DNA of 64,000 nt from Streptomyces sp. SKN60 (lineage in GTDB: Bacteria > Actinomycetota > Actinomycetes > Streptomycetales > Streptomycetaceae): contig NZ_JAHTMW010000012.1 in assembly GCF_026236535.1 (NCBI RefSeq), positions 186,001 to 250,000 on the forward strand, written 5' to 3'. Both the position numbers and the translations under genes were made by a program. How positions within the stretch are numbered: the first letter of the stretch is position 1; each line of letters begins with the position of its first letter. The notes under the pieces are model-generated. The model was not told the DNA's origin. It saw nothing but the letters and a program-made list of their open reading frames with translations, and did no database searches. Positions 35,929 to 44,491 of the stretch are shown here, piece by piece.

Positions 35929-37341
35929 TCACTGCTGTACGAGAGGCGTCAGCTTCCGGTCCTGGGCCGGAAGGCTCGGCGCCTCTCGCGCGTCCAGGCC
36001 GAAGCTGGTGAACGCGGTGCGGCGCGGCAGCGGGTACGGCTCCTTGCCGGTCACCGAGTTGAGGATGACCGCGCTGCGCCAGGCGGCGAGACCCAGGTCG
36101 GGGGCGCCGACGCCGTGGGTGTGCCGCTCGGCGTTCTGGACGTAGACCGAGCCGGTGACGGACTCGTCGAGGACCAGCCGGTACTCGGTGTCGATCCGGG
36201 GCCGGCCGGCGGCGTCGTGCCGCAGATACGGGTCGAGGCCGGCGAGCATCCGGTCCACCGGGCGCTCCTGGTAGCCGGTGGCCAGCACCACGGCGTCGGT
36301 GATCAGGCGGGAGCGGCTGCCCTGCTGTACGTGTTCCAGGTGCAGCTCCACCTTGGTGGTGGCGACCCGGCCCGCGGTGCGGACCCGCACGCCGGGCGTG
36401 AGCACCGCGTCGGGCCAGCCGCCGTGCAGGGTGCGGCGGTACAGCTCGCCGTGGATCGCGCTGATCGTGTCGGTGTCGATGCCCTTGTGCAACTGCCACT
36501 GGCGGGGCAGGAGTTCGCCTCTGGTCTGCTCGGGCAGCGCGTGGAAGTAGCGGGTGTAGTCGGGCGTGAAGTGCTCCAGGCCCAGCTTGGAGTACTCCAT
36601 GGGCGCGAAGGCCTCGGTGCGGGCCAGCCAGTGCAGCTTCTCCGCCCCGGCGGGCCGGGCCCGCAGCAGGTCGAGGAAGATCTCCGCGCCGGACTGGCCG
36701 GAGCCGATGACGGTGACGTGCCCGGCCGAAAGCAGGGCGTCGCGGTGGGCGAGGTAGTCCGCGGAGTGGATCACCGGCACGCCGGGCGCGTCGGCGAGCG
36801 GGCGCAGCGGCTCGGGGACGTACGGCTCGGTGCCGACGCCGAGGACGACGTTACGGGTGTACGAGCGGCCCAGCGCCTCGGCCTCGCCGTCGGCGTCGAG
36901 CTGGGTGAAGTCGACCTCGAACAGGCGCCGTTCGGGGTTCCAGCGGACCGAGTCGACCTGGTGGCCGAAGTGCAGCCCGGGCACCAGGCCGGCGGCCCAG
37001 CGGCAGTAGGCGTCGTACTCGGCGCGCTGGATGTGGAAGGTCTCGGCGAAGTAGAAGGGGAAGAGCCGGTCGCGGCTCTTCAGGTAGTTGAGGAAGGTCC
37101 ACGGGCTGGCCGGGTCGGCGAGGGTCACCAGGTCGGCCAGGAACGGCACTTGGAGCGTGGCACCCTCGATGAGCAGCCCGGGGTGCCAGTGGAAGTCCGA
37201 CCGCTGCTCGTAGAAGGCGGCGGCGAGCCCGCCGGGCACGCCGTCGGCGAGGGCGGCGAGGGAGAGGTTGAACGGTCCGATGCCGACACCGACCAGGTCG
37301 TACGGGCGGTCGAGGGCCTGCTGGGGGGTGCTGCCGGTCAT
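35929..37341 (-). CDS. lysine/ornithine N-monooxygenase, SidA/IucD/PvdA family
   Basis: 470 residues. This flavoprotein family uses FAD, NADPH and oxygen to hydroxylate a side-chain amine, giving the hydroxylamine that becomes a hydroxamate iron ligand. The FAD motif VGVGIGPFNLSLAAL is near residues 17-31, the lid-like WHPGLLIEGATLQVPFLADLV follows, the NADPH motif VIGSGQSGAE is near 219, and VVLATGYQERP is the late family motif. The adjacent decarboxylase would supply cadaverine or another diamine, as DesA does for DesB. The ATG overlaps the stop of that gene (ATGA). No synthetase (IucA/DesD type) or acyltransferase is encoded in this window. Confidence 0.9.
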   Translation of the reverse strand: MTGSTPQQALDRPYDLVGVGIGPFNLSLAALADGVPGGLAAAFYEQRSDFHWHPGLLIEGATLQVPFLADLVTLADPASPWTFLNYLKSRDRLFPFYFAETFHIQRAEYDAYCRWAAGLVPGLHFGHQVDSVRWNPERRLFEVDFTQLDADGEAEALGRSYTRNVVLGVGTEPYVPEPLRPLADAPGVPVIHSADYLAHRDALLSAGHVTVIGSGQSGAEIFLDLLRARPAGAEKLHWLARTEAFAPMEYSKLGLEHFTPDYTRYFHALPEQTRGELLPRQWQLHKGIDTDTISAIHGELYRRTLHGGWPDAVLTPGVRVRTAGRVATTKVELHLEHVQQGSRSRLITDAVVLATGYQERPVDRMLAGLDPYLRHDAAGRPRIDTEYRLVLDESVTGSVYVQNAERHTHGVGAPDLGLAAWRSAVILNSVTGKEPYPLPRRTAFTSFGLDAREAPSLPAQDRKLTPLVQQ

Positions 37342-38726
37342 CGGTCGGAGCCGCCTTCCACGAGGGTGTTCACGAGAGTGAGGATGTTTCGCAGGTCGCC
37401 GGGGGTGGCGTGGGGGTTGAGCAGGGTGGCCTTGAGCCAGAGCCGCCCGTCGGCGGCGGCCCGCCCGAGGACGGCGCGGCCCTCGGTGAGGAGGGTGCGG
37501 CGGATCCCGGCCACGGCCTCGTCGGACGCGTCGTACGGCCGGAACAGGACGGTGGTGAGGGTGGGGCGGGCGTACAGCTCCAGGCCCGGGGCCTTCTCCA
37601 CCAGGTCGGCGAGGTGCGCGGCGAGCTCCATGCACGCGTCGACGAGCCCGCCGAGGCCGTCGCGGCCGAGGGCGCGCAGCGTCACGGCGGTCTTCAGGAC
37701 GTCCGGGCGGCGGGTGGTGCGCAGCGAGCGCCCGAGGAGGTCGGGCAGGCCGGCGTCGGTGTCGTCGTCGGCGTTCAGATAGTCCGCGGTGTGCGTGAGT
37801 ACGGCGAGGTCGGCGGCGTCCCGTACGGCGAGCAGCCCGGCGGCGGCGGGCTGCCAGCCCAGCTTGTGCAGGTCCATGGTGACCGTGCGGGCCCGGTCGA
37901 GCCCGGCGAGCAGCGGGCGGTGGGCGGCGCTGAAGAGTGCCGGGCCGCCGTAGGCGGCGTCGACGTGGAGGTCGGCGTCTCCGTGCGCCGCGCACAGGTC
38001 GGCGATCTCGGGGAGCGGGTCGATCAGTCCGGCGTCGGTGGTGCCGGCGGTGGCGGCGACGAGGAGCGGGCCGGGGGTGGCGCGGAGGGCCTCGTCGAGG
38101 GCGACGGGGTCGATCGTGCCGTTCGGCGCGGGTACGACGACGGGCTCGGGCAGCCCGAGCAGCCAGGCGGCGCGGTGGAAGGAGTGGTGCGCGTCGGCCC
38201 CGACGACCACCCGGACGGCGCCGTGCCGCTCCCGGGCCAGGAGGAGGGCGAGCAGGTTGGACTCGGTGCCGCCGGTCGTGACGAGTGCGTCGGGGTGTGC
38301 CTCGCCCGGGAACACCTCGGCCGCGAGCGCGGCCGCCACAAGGGCCTCCAGCTCGGACGCGGCCGGCGCCTGGTCCCACGAGTCCATCGAAGGATTCAGC
38401 GCGGAGGCGGCGAGATCGGCGGCCGCGGCGACCGCGAGCGGCGGCGTGTGCAGATGCGCCGCGCACAGCGCCTCGGCGGGATCCGCCGCTCCCGCGGCGA
38501 CCGCCCGCACGACGGTCCGCAGCGCCTCCTCGGCCCCCGTCCCGTGCTCGGGGACCGCCACCCCTACCGCCTCCCGCACCTCCCGCCCCACCCTCTCGGG
38601 CCCACCCCGTGGCAGCGGCCCGCCCCGCTCGACGGCGCCGTCCCGCAGCGCCCGCAGCACGACATCGATCAGCGGACGCAGGGCATCGGCCCCCTGGGGG
38701 CCACCGGCGAGGGGTGCGGCACGCAT
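37338..38726 (-). CDS. PLP-dependent amino acid decarboxylase (group II, DesA/DABA decarboxylase-like)
   Basis: 462 residues. The fold-type I decarboxylase has TTGGTESNLLALLLARE near 150, the stacking His in DAHHSFH (180-184), HVDAAYGG with PLP-binding Asp256, and the PLP Lys288 in TMDLHKLGW. SLRTTRRPDVLKTAVTLRALG follows, as in the L-2,4-diaminobutyrate/lysine decarboxylase group. Coupling to an amine N-hydroxylase suggests it makes cadaverine or putrescine for a hydroxamate. Its sequence differs clearly from the canonical Streptomyces DesA as I remember it, with a shorter N-terminus. The preceding multicopper oxidase gene ends 107 bases upstream. Confidence 0.88.
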   Translation of the reverse strand: MRAAPLAGGPQGADALRPLIDVVLRALRDGAVERGGPLPRGGPERVGREVREAVGVAVPEHGTGAEEALRTVVRAVAAGAADPAEALCAAHLHTPPLAVAAAADLAASALNPSMDSWDQAPAASELEALVAAALAAEVFPGEAHPDALVTTGGTESNLLALLLARERHGAVRVVVGADAHHSFHRAAWLLGLPEPVVVPAPNGTIDPVALDEALRATPGPLLVAATAGTTDAGLIDPLPEIADLCAAHGDADLHVDAAYGGPALFSAAHRPLLAGLDRARTVTMDLHKLGWQPAAAGLLAVRDAADLAVLTHTADYLNADDDTDAGLPDLLGRSLRTTRRPDVLKTAVTLRALGRDGLGGLVDACMELAAHLADLVEKAPGLELYARPTLTTVLFRPYDASDEAVAGIRRTLLTEGRAVLGRAAADGRLWLKATLLNPHATPGDLRNILTLVNTLVEGGSDR

Positions 38727-38833
38727 GGACGACAGAGTGCCGGGGGTTGTCGGGGATTGTCCGGAGAGTCGGGCGCTGTGACCCGAACGAGGGACGGGGG
38801 GTTGCGGGGTGGGGGTGGGACCCGCTGGTGGCT

Positions 38834-40465
38834 CTAGACGACCTCCAGGTTGGCCATCATGCCCATGTCCTCGTGTTCCGCGTTGTGGCAGTGGAAGAGG
38901 TAGCGGCCGCGGTAGGCGTCGAAGCGGGTGAGGAGTTCGGCGGATTCGCCGGGGCGGAGGGAGATCGTGTCCTTGAGGCCCGCGTCGTGCGGGAGCGGGG
39001 GGTGGCCGCCGCGGGAGAGGACGCGGAAGCCGGTGAGGTGGAGGTGGACGGGGTGGTGGACGTCCGCGACGAGGCGCCAGACCTCGGTGTCGCCGTGGCG
39101 GACGGTGACGTCGGTGCGGGAGGGGGCGAAGGGGAGGCCGCCGATCAGCCAGCCGTGGGTGTCGTCCTCGCCCATGCGGCCCGCGCGAAACGAGAAGTCG
39201 CGGACGCGGACCGCGTCCTCGCGGCGCCAGGCGGGCAGATCGGTGGAGAGGACCCGCGGGACACGGCTGTCGTCGGGCGCCTTGCGGACGACGTGGAAGG
39301 CCATGACGTCCCGGGTGCGCCCGGAGCCGAGCCGGTTCACCAGGCGGACGCGGCTGCCGACCGGGAAGCGGGAGAAGTCCACGACGACGTCGTAGCGTTC
39401 CGCCGGGGCCATCGGCAGGGTGTGGTGCGTGACGGGCGCGGCGAGCAGGCCCTGGTCGGAGCCGATCTGGTGGAACTCCCACAGTCGGCCGTCACCCTCG
39501 TCCACGAACGCGAACTCGTAGTGGCGCGCGTTCGACGCGTTGAGCAGCCGCAGCCGGTAGCGCGCCGCGTCGACCTCGTGCACCGGCCACGGCGCGCCGT
39601 TGACCAGGATGACGTCGCCGAGCACGCCCGCGAGGTAGGGCTCCCGCACGCCCGGCCGCTCGCGCAGCGTCGGGTCCAGGGAGGGGTAGGCCAGACTGCC
39701 GTCCTCCGCGAAGGCCCGGTCCGCGATCATCAGGGGCAGCTCGCGCGGCCCCGCGGGCAGGCCGAGGGCCTCCTCGGCGGCGTCGCGGACGATGTGGAGG
39801 CCGGCCAGGCCCCGCCAGATCGCGGGGGCGGTGAAGTCCATGCGGTGGTCGTGGTACCAGAGCAGCGCCGGGCGCTGGTCCAGCGGGAAGGTGTAGTCCC
39901 GGGTCAGTTCACTCGTCACGGCGCGCGGGTCGTGCATGCTCGTGCCGTGCCCGGACATGCCGTGCCCTGACATGGCGTGGCCCGCGTGCCGCTGCCAGCC
40001 CGCCGGCGTCACCAGGTCCGTCGGATACCCGTCCGACGCCGCCGGCGTGCGCCCGCCGTGCAGGTGCACGACGGTCGGCACGGGCAGCTCGTTGCGGTGG
40101 GTCACGGTGACCGGGCGGCCGCGCCGCGACTCGATCGTCGGGCCCGGGAAGGTCCCGCCGTACGTCCACAGCGGCGTCCGTACACCCGGCAGGATCTCCG
40201 CCGTCACCTCGCGCTGGGTGATCGCGTAGCGGTCCGTCCCGCCCGCGCGGCTGACCGGCGCGAGGACGGCCGGCAGCGGCAGCGGGACCCGGAACGGCGG
40301 CGGCAGCGGTACGGCGCTGCGCAGTTCGGCGCCGGTCGCCGCCGGGTGGCGGGACAGCGCGGCCGCGGCGCCCAGGCCGGTGACCGCCGTCGCGCCGAGC
40401 GCGCCCCCGATGGCCAGCACCTGACGGCGGCTCAGACCCCGCCCGTACGGGGATGGTTCACGCAT
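38834..40465 (-). CDS. Tat-exported multicopper oxidase
   Basis: 543 residues. A twin-arginine signal (LSRRQVLAIGGALGA, residues 11-25) is followed by three cupredoxin domains. Copper ligands are complete: HLHGG (H134, H136), WYHDH (H205, H207), HPVHLHLTGF, and HCHNAEHEDMGMM (C526 and H531 for type 1 copper, M536 the likely axial ligand). This is the CueO/SufI/bilirubin-oxidase layout. Between ligand pairs 1 and 2, residues 160-178 form a Met/His-rich stretch (HAGHAMSGHGMSGHG) that could sequester extra copper, as the CueO Met-rich insert does. Substrates might be Cu(I), Fe(II), Mn(II) or phenols. Its start overlaps the end of the membrane protein gene. Confidence 0.93.
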   Translation of the reverse strand: MREPSPYGRGLSRRQVLAIGGALGATAVTGLGAAAALSRHPAATGAELRSAVPLPPPFRVPLPLPAVLAPVSRAGGTDRYAITQREVTAEILPGVRTPLWTYGGTFPGPTIESRRGRPVTVTHRNELPVPTVVHLHGGRTPAASDGYPTDLVTPAGWQRHAGHAMSGHGMSGHGTSMHDPRAVTSELTRDYTFPLDQRPALLWYHDHRMDFTAPAIWRGLAGLHIVRDAAEEALGLPAGPRELPLMIADRAFAEDGSLAYPSLDPTLRERPGVREPYLAGVLGDVILVNGAPWPVHEVDAARYRLRLLNASNARHYEFAFVDEGDGRLWEFHQIGSDQGLLAAPVTHHTLPMAPAERYDVVVDFSRFPVGSRVRLVNRLGSGRTRDVMAFHVVRKAPDDSRVPRVLSTDLPAWRREDAVRVRDFSFRAGRMGEDDTHGWLIGGLPFAPSRTDVTVRHGDTEVWRLVADVHHPVHLHLTGFRVLSRGGHPPLPHDAGLKDTISLRPGESAELLTRFDAYRGRYLFHCHNAEHEDMGMMANLEVV

Positions 40466-40883
40466 CGACGGTCGCCGCCTTCCCCGCCGGGCGGGCCACC
40501 GGGCCGACCACCGGACGGGCCACCGGCCGCGCCCAGATCGCCACGAACAGCACCGCCGCGGCCGCGATCGTGAACACCCCGAGCGGGATGTGCAGCCACA
40601 GCGCGCCCGCCGCCCCCGCGAAGTACTGCACGGTCTCCGCGACCGCCAGCGCCAGGGTGACCAGGCAGGGCCAGGCGCGGCGCAGCCGGACCCGGACGAC
40701 GATCGCGACGATCAGCTGGAGCAGACAGAGCGAGGTGACGACGTCCGCGCCGGTCGCGTGCATCCCCAGGCCGTCGAAGTCTCCGCTCAAGTACACGCCG
40801 GCGAAGACCGGTTGTGCGAAGACCGCCACCATGTGGACCGTGACGACGGCCCGCAACACCCACTCGACGGGTCGCAAGCGCAT
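40458..40883 (-). CDS. small four-helix membrane protein
   Basis: About 141 residues from the ATG at 40883. Hydrophobic helices lie near residues 8-28, 46-64, 72-90 and 95-118, then a tail of repeated Arg-Pro-Val (ARPVARPVVGPVARPAG). There are no Cys motifs, and conserved His residues (VHMVAVFAQP, GLGMHATG, WLHIPLG) might bind heme or copper. The stop overlaps the multicopper oxidase start by eight bases, so the two are coupled and probably function together. I do not recognise a named family. Confidence 0.75.
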   Translation of the reverse strand: MRLRPVEWVLRAVVTVHMVAVFAQPVFAGVYLSGDFDGLGMHATGADVVTSLCLLQLIVAIVVRVRLRRAWPCLVTLALAVAETVQYFAGAAGALWLHIPLGVFTIAAAAVLFVAIWARPVARPVVGPVARPAGKAATVDA

Positions 40884-40926
40884 GCCGCGTCCCCCTCCCC
40901 CGCTCGGGACTCTGAACGCCTCCGAC

Positions 40927-40976
40927 GCTATGCGCGCGGCGGTTATGGTGTCCAAGATCGATACTGCTATGGCGTC
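40927..40976 (-). promoter_or_regulatory. predicted promoter of the membrane protein-oxidase operon with direct repeats
   Basis: Reading leftward: -35 TTGGAC (40955-40950), 17-base spacer, -10 CATAGC (40932-40927). Overlapping and beside it on the plus strand are direct repeats TATGGTGTC (40944-40952) and TATGGCGTC (40968-40976), 24 bases apart, with ATCGAT between. This arrangement, next to a divergent lysR gene, fits a LysR-type binding region. Confidence 0.55.
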
Positions 40977-40990
40977 ATGCCCGGGGAGAC

Positions 40991-41881
40991 ATGATGGATC
41001 TGCACGCGCTCCGGCAGTTCCAGGTCGTGGCCCGGCTCGAGCACCTCAGTCGGGCCGCCGAGGAACTCCACGTGGCCCAGCCCTCGTTGAGCCGCACCAT
41101 CGCCCGGCTGGAGGGCGAGCTCGGCGCCCCGCTCTTCGACCGGGCGGGGCGGCTGCGCCTCAACGACGCGGGGCGGGCCTTTCTGCGGCATGTCGAGCGT
41201 GCGCTCGGCGAGCTGGAGGCCGGGCGGCGGGCCGTCGCGGACATCGCGGAGCACGGCGTCGGCACCGTACGGATCGCGTCGGAGACCTTCCTGACGCTCA
41301 CCGGTCCGCTCGCCGCCTTCAAGCGGGCCCATCCGGCGGTCGAGGTCGCCCTGCACCAGATGCCGGCCGAGGGGATGGGGCGGGCGCTGCGGGCGCAGGA
41401 GGTCGACCTGTGCGTGGCCTCGCAACCGGTGCCGGCCGAGGGCCTGGAGGCGGTCGGGCTGCTCGACGAGCCGGTCTGGGTGGTCACCCCGCTCGGGCAT
41501 CCGCTCGCGGAGCGGGAATCGGTGAGCGTCGCCGAACTCGCCGAGCAGCCCTTCGTCTCCACCCGCACCGGGCACTGGCAGCGCCGGCTGCTCGACCGGC
41601 TGTTCGCGGCGGAGGGCCTGGCGGCGCCGCGGATCGTGTGCGAGGGCGACGAGCCGAGCGCCACCGCGATCCTGGTCGCCGCGGGCCTCGGCATCGGCCT
41701 CATCCCGGACATGGCCCGCCGCAGCGCCACCCGCGCCCCGGTCGCCTGGATCGCCGTCGACGGCGCCGGCTGCCGCCGCACCCTGACCCTCCTCCGCCCC
41801 GCGAACGCCCACCCCGGCGGCGCCGCACGCCTGATGCACGCGGCGCTGACGGGGTGGGACTGGTCGGCGGGCCCGGTCTAG
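40991..41881 (+). CDS. LysR family transcriptional regulator
   Basis: 296 residues, ATG after GGGGAG. The winged helix-turn-helix (residues 2-60) reads LHALRQFQVVARLEHLSRAA and SLSRTIARLEGELGAPLF; the effector domain (about 90-290) has the usual two-lobed periplasmic-binding-like fold with GTVRIASETFLTLTGPLAAF and ILVAAGLGIGLIPD. It is divergent from the membrane protein, multicopper oxidase, decarboxylase and hydroxylase genes with 107 bases between, so it most likely controls that operon and itself. Its ligand is unknown. It is convergent with pepN. Confidence 0.92.
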   Translation: MMDLHALRQFQVVARLEHLSRAAEELHVAQPSLSRTIARLEGELGAPLFDRAGRLRLNDAGRAFLRHVERALGELEAGRRAVADIAEHGVGTVRIASETFLTLTGPLAAFKRAHPAVEVALHQMPAEGMGRALRAQEVDLCVASQPVPAEGLEAVGLLDEPVWVVTPLGHPLAERESVSVAELAEQPFVSTRTGHWQRRLLDRLFAAEGLAAPRIVCEGDEPSATAILVAAGLGIGLIPDMARRSATRAPVAWIAVDGAGCRRTLTLLRPANAHPGGAARLMHAALTGWDWSAGPV

Positions 41882-41897
41882 GACCGGGCCCGGAGGG

Positions 41898-44390
41898 CTA
41901 GCCGCGTACCCGCAGGGCCCGGCGGAGGTCGTCGAGCTGGTCGACCAGCTGGCGGCGCAGGGCCGGGATCATCGTGTCGTCGGCGAGGTGGCGTTCGCCG
42001 AGGGCGAGGGAGTCGGCGTCGATCGCGAAGGCCGGGAAGGCGCGGCGGCCGGCGGCTTCCGCGAGAGCGGGGCCGCGGCGTTCGGCCATGGCGATCGCGG
42101 CGGGGTAGAAGCGGGCCACGTAGTCCCGGGTCAGTTCGGCCTGCTCGGGCTTCCAGAAGCCGTCGGCGGTGGCCGTGAACAGGTAGTTGGACAGCTCGTC
42201 GGAGTCGAACATGGCCGACCAGGCGGCCGCCTTCGCCTCCGCCGTCGGCAGCGCCGCCCGGCAGCGGGCCGCGCCCTCCTGGCCGGTGGCGCTGGGGTCG
42301 CGCTCCAGCTCGGCGGCGATCGCGGCCTCGTCGGTCGCGCCGAGGACGGCGAGCCGGGCGAGGATCCGCCAGCGCAGCTCCGGGTCGAGCTCGGGGCCGC
42401 CGTGGACGGTGCCCTCCTCCAGCCAGGAGGCGATCTTGTCCGGGGTGGTGGCGCTGTCGATGCAGGCGCGGACGGCGGTGAGGCGCAGCCCGGGCGCCTC
42501 GCCGTCCTCGGTGCGGCGCAGCAGCGCGCGGGTGATCTCGGTGAGCGTGGCGAGGGCGGCCGGGCGGTCGGCCTCGGAGACGTAACGGTCGGCGATCTGC
42601 GTACGGGCGAAGCCGAGCACGCCCTGCACGACGGCGAGTTCGGTCTCCTCGGGGAGGTGGGCGAGGGCCACCGCCAGGTAGTCGGCGCCGCTGAGCTCGC
42701 CGTCGCGGACCATGTCCCGCAGCGCGTTCCAGACCACCGCGCGGGTCAGCGGGTCGGGGACGCGGGAGAGGCCGCGCAGCACGCTCTCCGCCGACGCCTC
42801 GTCGAAGCGCATCTTGGTGTAGGTGAGGTCGCCGTCGTTGAGGACGACGAGCGCCGGGCGCGGTCCTTCGAGGTCGAGCGGGGCCTCCTGCGGCACGTCG
42901 GCCCAGACCCGCTCGCGCAGGACGAGGTCGCCGGCGGCGTCGCGGTCGTGGATGCCGACGGAAAGGCGGTGCGGGCGGCTGCCGGCCCGGTCGACGGTGA
43001 GCTGCCACCGCTTGCCCTCGCCCGCCAGGCGCGGGGTGAGGGTGTCGACGCCGGTGGTGCGCAGCCACTGCTCGGCCCAGCCGTGCACGTCGCGGTCGGT
43101 GGCGGCGGCGAGGTTGTCGACGAAGTCGGCGAGGGTGGCGTTGCCGAAGCGGTGCCGCTTGAAGTGGATGTTGATGCCGGCGAGGAAGTCGTCCTCGCCC
43201 ATCCACGCGACCAGCTGGCGCAGCGCGGAGGCGCCCTTGGCGTAGGAGATGCCGTCGAAGTTGAGCAGCGCGGAGGCGGTGTCGGGGACGGCGTCGGCGG
43301 CCGGGGCGACGGGGTGGGTGGAGGGCCGCTGGTCGGCCTCGTAGCCCCAGGCCTTGCGGGTGACGCCGAAGTCGATCCAGGTGTCGGCGAAGAGCTCGGA
43401 GCAGGCCTCGTTGACGGTCTGGAAGCCCATGTACTCGGCGAAGGACTCGTTCAGCCAGATGTCGTCCCACCAGCGCAGGGTGACGAGGTCGCCGAACCAC
43501 ATGTGGGCCATCTCGTGGGCGATGACCATGGCGCGGTGCATCCGCTCGGTCTCGGTGACGGCGGAGCGGAAGACGAACTCGTCGCGGAAGGTGACGAGTC
43601 CGGGGTTCTCCATGGCGCCCGCGTTGAACTCGGGCACGAAGGCCTGGTCGTACGAGTCGAAGGGGTACGGCTCGGCGAACTTCTCGTGGTAGCGGTCGAA
43701 GCAGGCCTTGGTGATGTCGAGGATCTCGTCGGCGTCGGCGTCCAGATGGGGCGCGAGCGAGCGGCGGCAGTGGATGCCGAACGGCAGGCCGGCGTGCTCG
43801 GTGCGCACCGAGTGCCAGGGGCCGGCGGCGACGCAGACCAGGTAGGTGGAGATCAGCGGGGTGGTGGCGGCCGTCCAGCGGCCGTCCGCCTGCTGCTCGG
43901 TGATGCCGTTGGACAGGACGGTCCAGCCCTCGGGGGCGGTGACGGAGACGTCGAAGACGGACTTCAGGTCGGGCTGGTCGAAGGCGGCGAAGACGCGCTG
44001 GACGTCCTCCATGAACAGCTGGGTGTAGACGTACGCCTCGCCGTCGGTGGGGTCGGTGAACCGGTGCATGCCCTCGCCGGTGTGCGAGTAGCGCATGGTG
44101 GCGGTGATGCTCAGGGTGTGCTCGCCCTCGGTGAGGGTGAGCGGGAGCCGGTTGCCGTCGAGGGCCTCGACGTCGAGCGGGGTGCCGTCGAGGGCGGCGG
44201 TGTGCAGGGCGTCCGGCTTGAGCTCGACGAAGGTGTCCGCGGCGGCGCGGGCGGTGAACCTGATCTGGGTGGTGGACCCGAAGGTCTCGTCGCCGGTGGT
44301 GAGGTCGAGGTCCACGGCGTAGTGGTGGACGTCGAGGAGCTGGGCACGGGTCTGCGCTTCGTCGCGCGTCAGTACGGACATGGGGGCCAT
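41898..44390 (-). CDS. pepN: aminopeptidase N (M1 family)
   Basis: About 830 residues from ATG 44390 (a GGGAGGG site lies 11 bases upstream; the ATG at 44381 is an alternative). M1 metallopeptidase motifs are present: the GAMEN exopeptidase loop near 256, zinc motif HEMAH near 290 with the third ligand Glu in WLNESFAEY about 19 residues later, and the ERAP1-like C-terminal helical domain. No signal peptide is seen, so it is cytoplasmic. It removes N-terminal residues from peptides in protein turnover. It matches the Streptomyces lividans PepN layout. Confidence 0.95.
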   Translation of the reverse strand: MAPMSVLTRDEAQTRAQLLDVHHYAVDLDLTTGDETFGSTTQIRFTARAAADTFVELKPDALHTAALDGTPLDVEALDGNRLPLTLTEGEHTLSITATMRYSHTGEGMHRFTDPTDGEAYVYTQLFMEDVQRVFAAFDQPDLKSVFDVSVTAPEGWTVLSNGITEQQADGRWTAATTPLISTYLVCVAAGPWHSVRTEHAGLPFGIHCRRSLAPHLDADADEILDITKACFDRYHEKFAEPYPFDSYDQAFVPEFNAGAMENPGLVTFRDEFVFRSAVTETERMHRAMVIAHEMAHMWFGDLVTLRWWDDIWLNESFAEYMGFQTVNEACSELFADTWIDFGVTRKAWGYEADQRPSTHPVAPAADAVPDTASALLNFDGISYAKGASALRQLVAWMGEDDFLAGINIHFKRHRFGNATLADFVDNLAAATDRDVHGWAEQWLRTTGVDTLTPRLAGEGKRWQLTVDRAGSRPHRLSVGIHDRDAAGDLVLRERVWADVPQEAPLDLEGPRPALVVLNDGDLTYTKMRFDEASAESVLRGLSRVPDPLTRAVVWNALRDMVRDGELSGADYLAVALAHLPEETELAVVQGVLGFARTQIADRYVSEADRPAALATLTEITRALLRRTEDGEAPGLRLTAVRACIDSATTPDKIASWLEEGTVHGGPELDPELRWRILARLAVLGATDEAAIAAELERDPSATGQEGAARCRAALPTAEAKAAAWSAMFDSDELSNYLFTATADGFWKPEQAELTRDYVARFYPAAIAMAERRGPALAEAAGRRAFPAFAIDADSLALGERHLADDTMIPALRRQLVDQLDDLRRALRVRG

Positions 44391-44491
44391 GCTGCCCGAT
44401 GCCCTCCCGCCCCGGGGAGGGGCGTTCACCGAGAGCTCAGGAGTTCGTACGGGGAGTCCCGGGCGGGACCGGGAACACCTCGGGCGGGCCC

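Noticed and set aside
38727-38833. Iron box upstream of the decarboxylase-hydroxylase pair
   Set aside because: I looked for the Streptomyces DmdR1/IdeR-type TTAGGTTAGGCT palindrome and found none here or in the LysR divergent gap.
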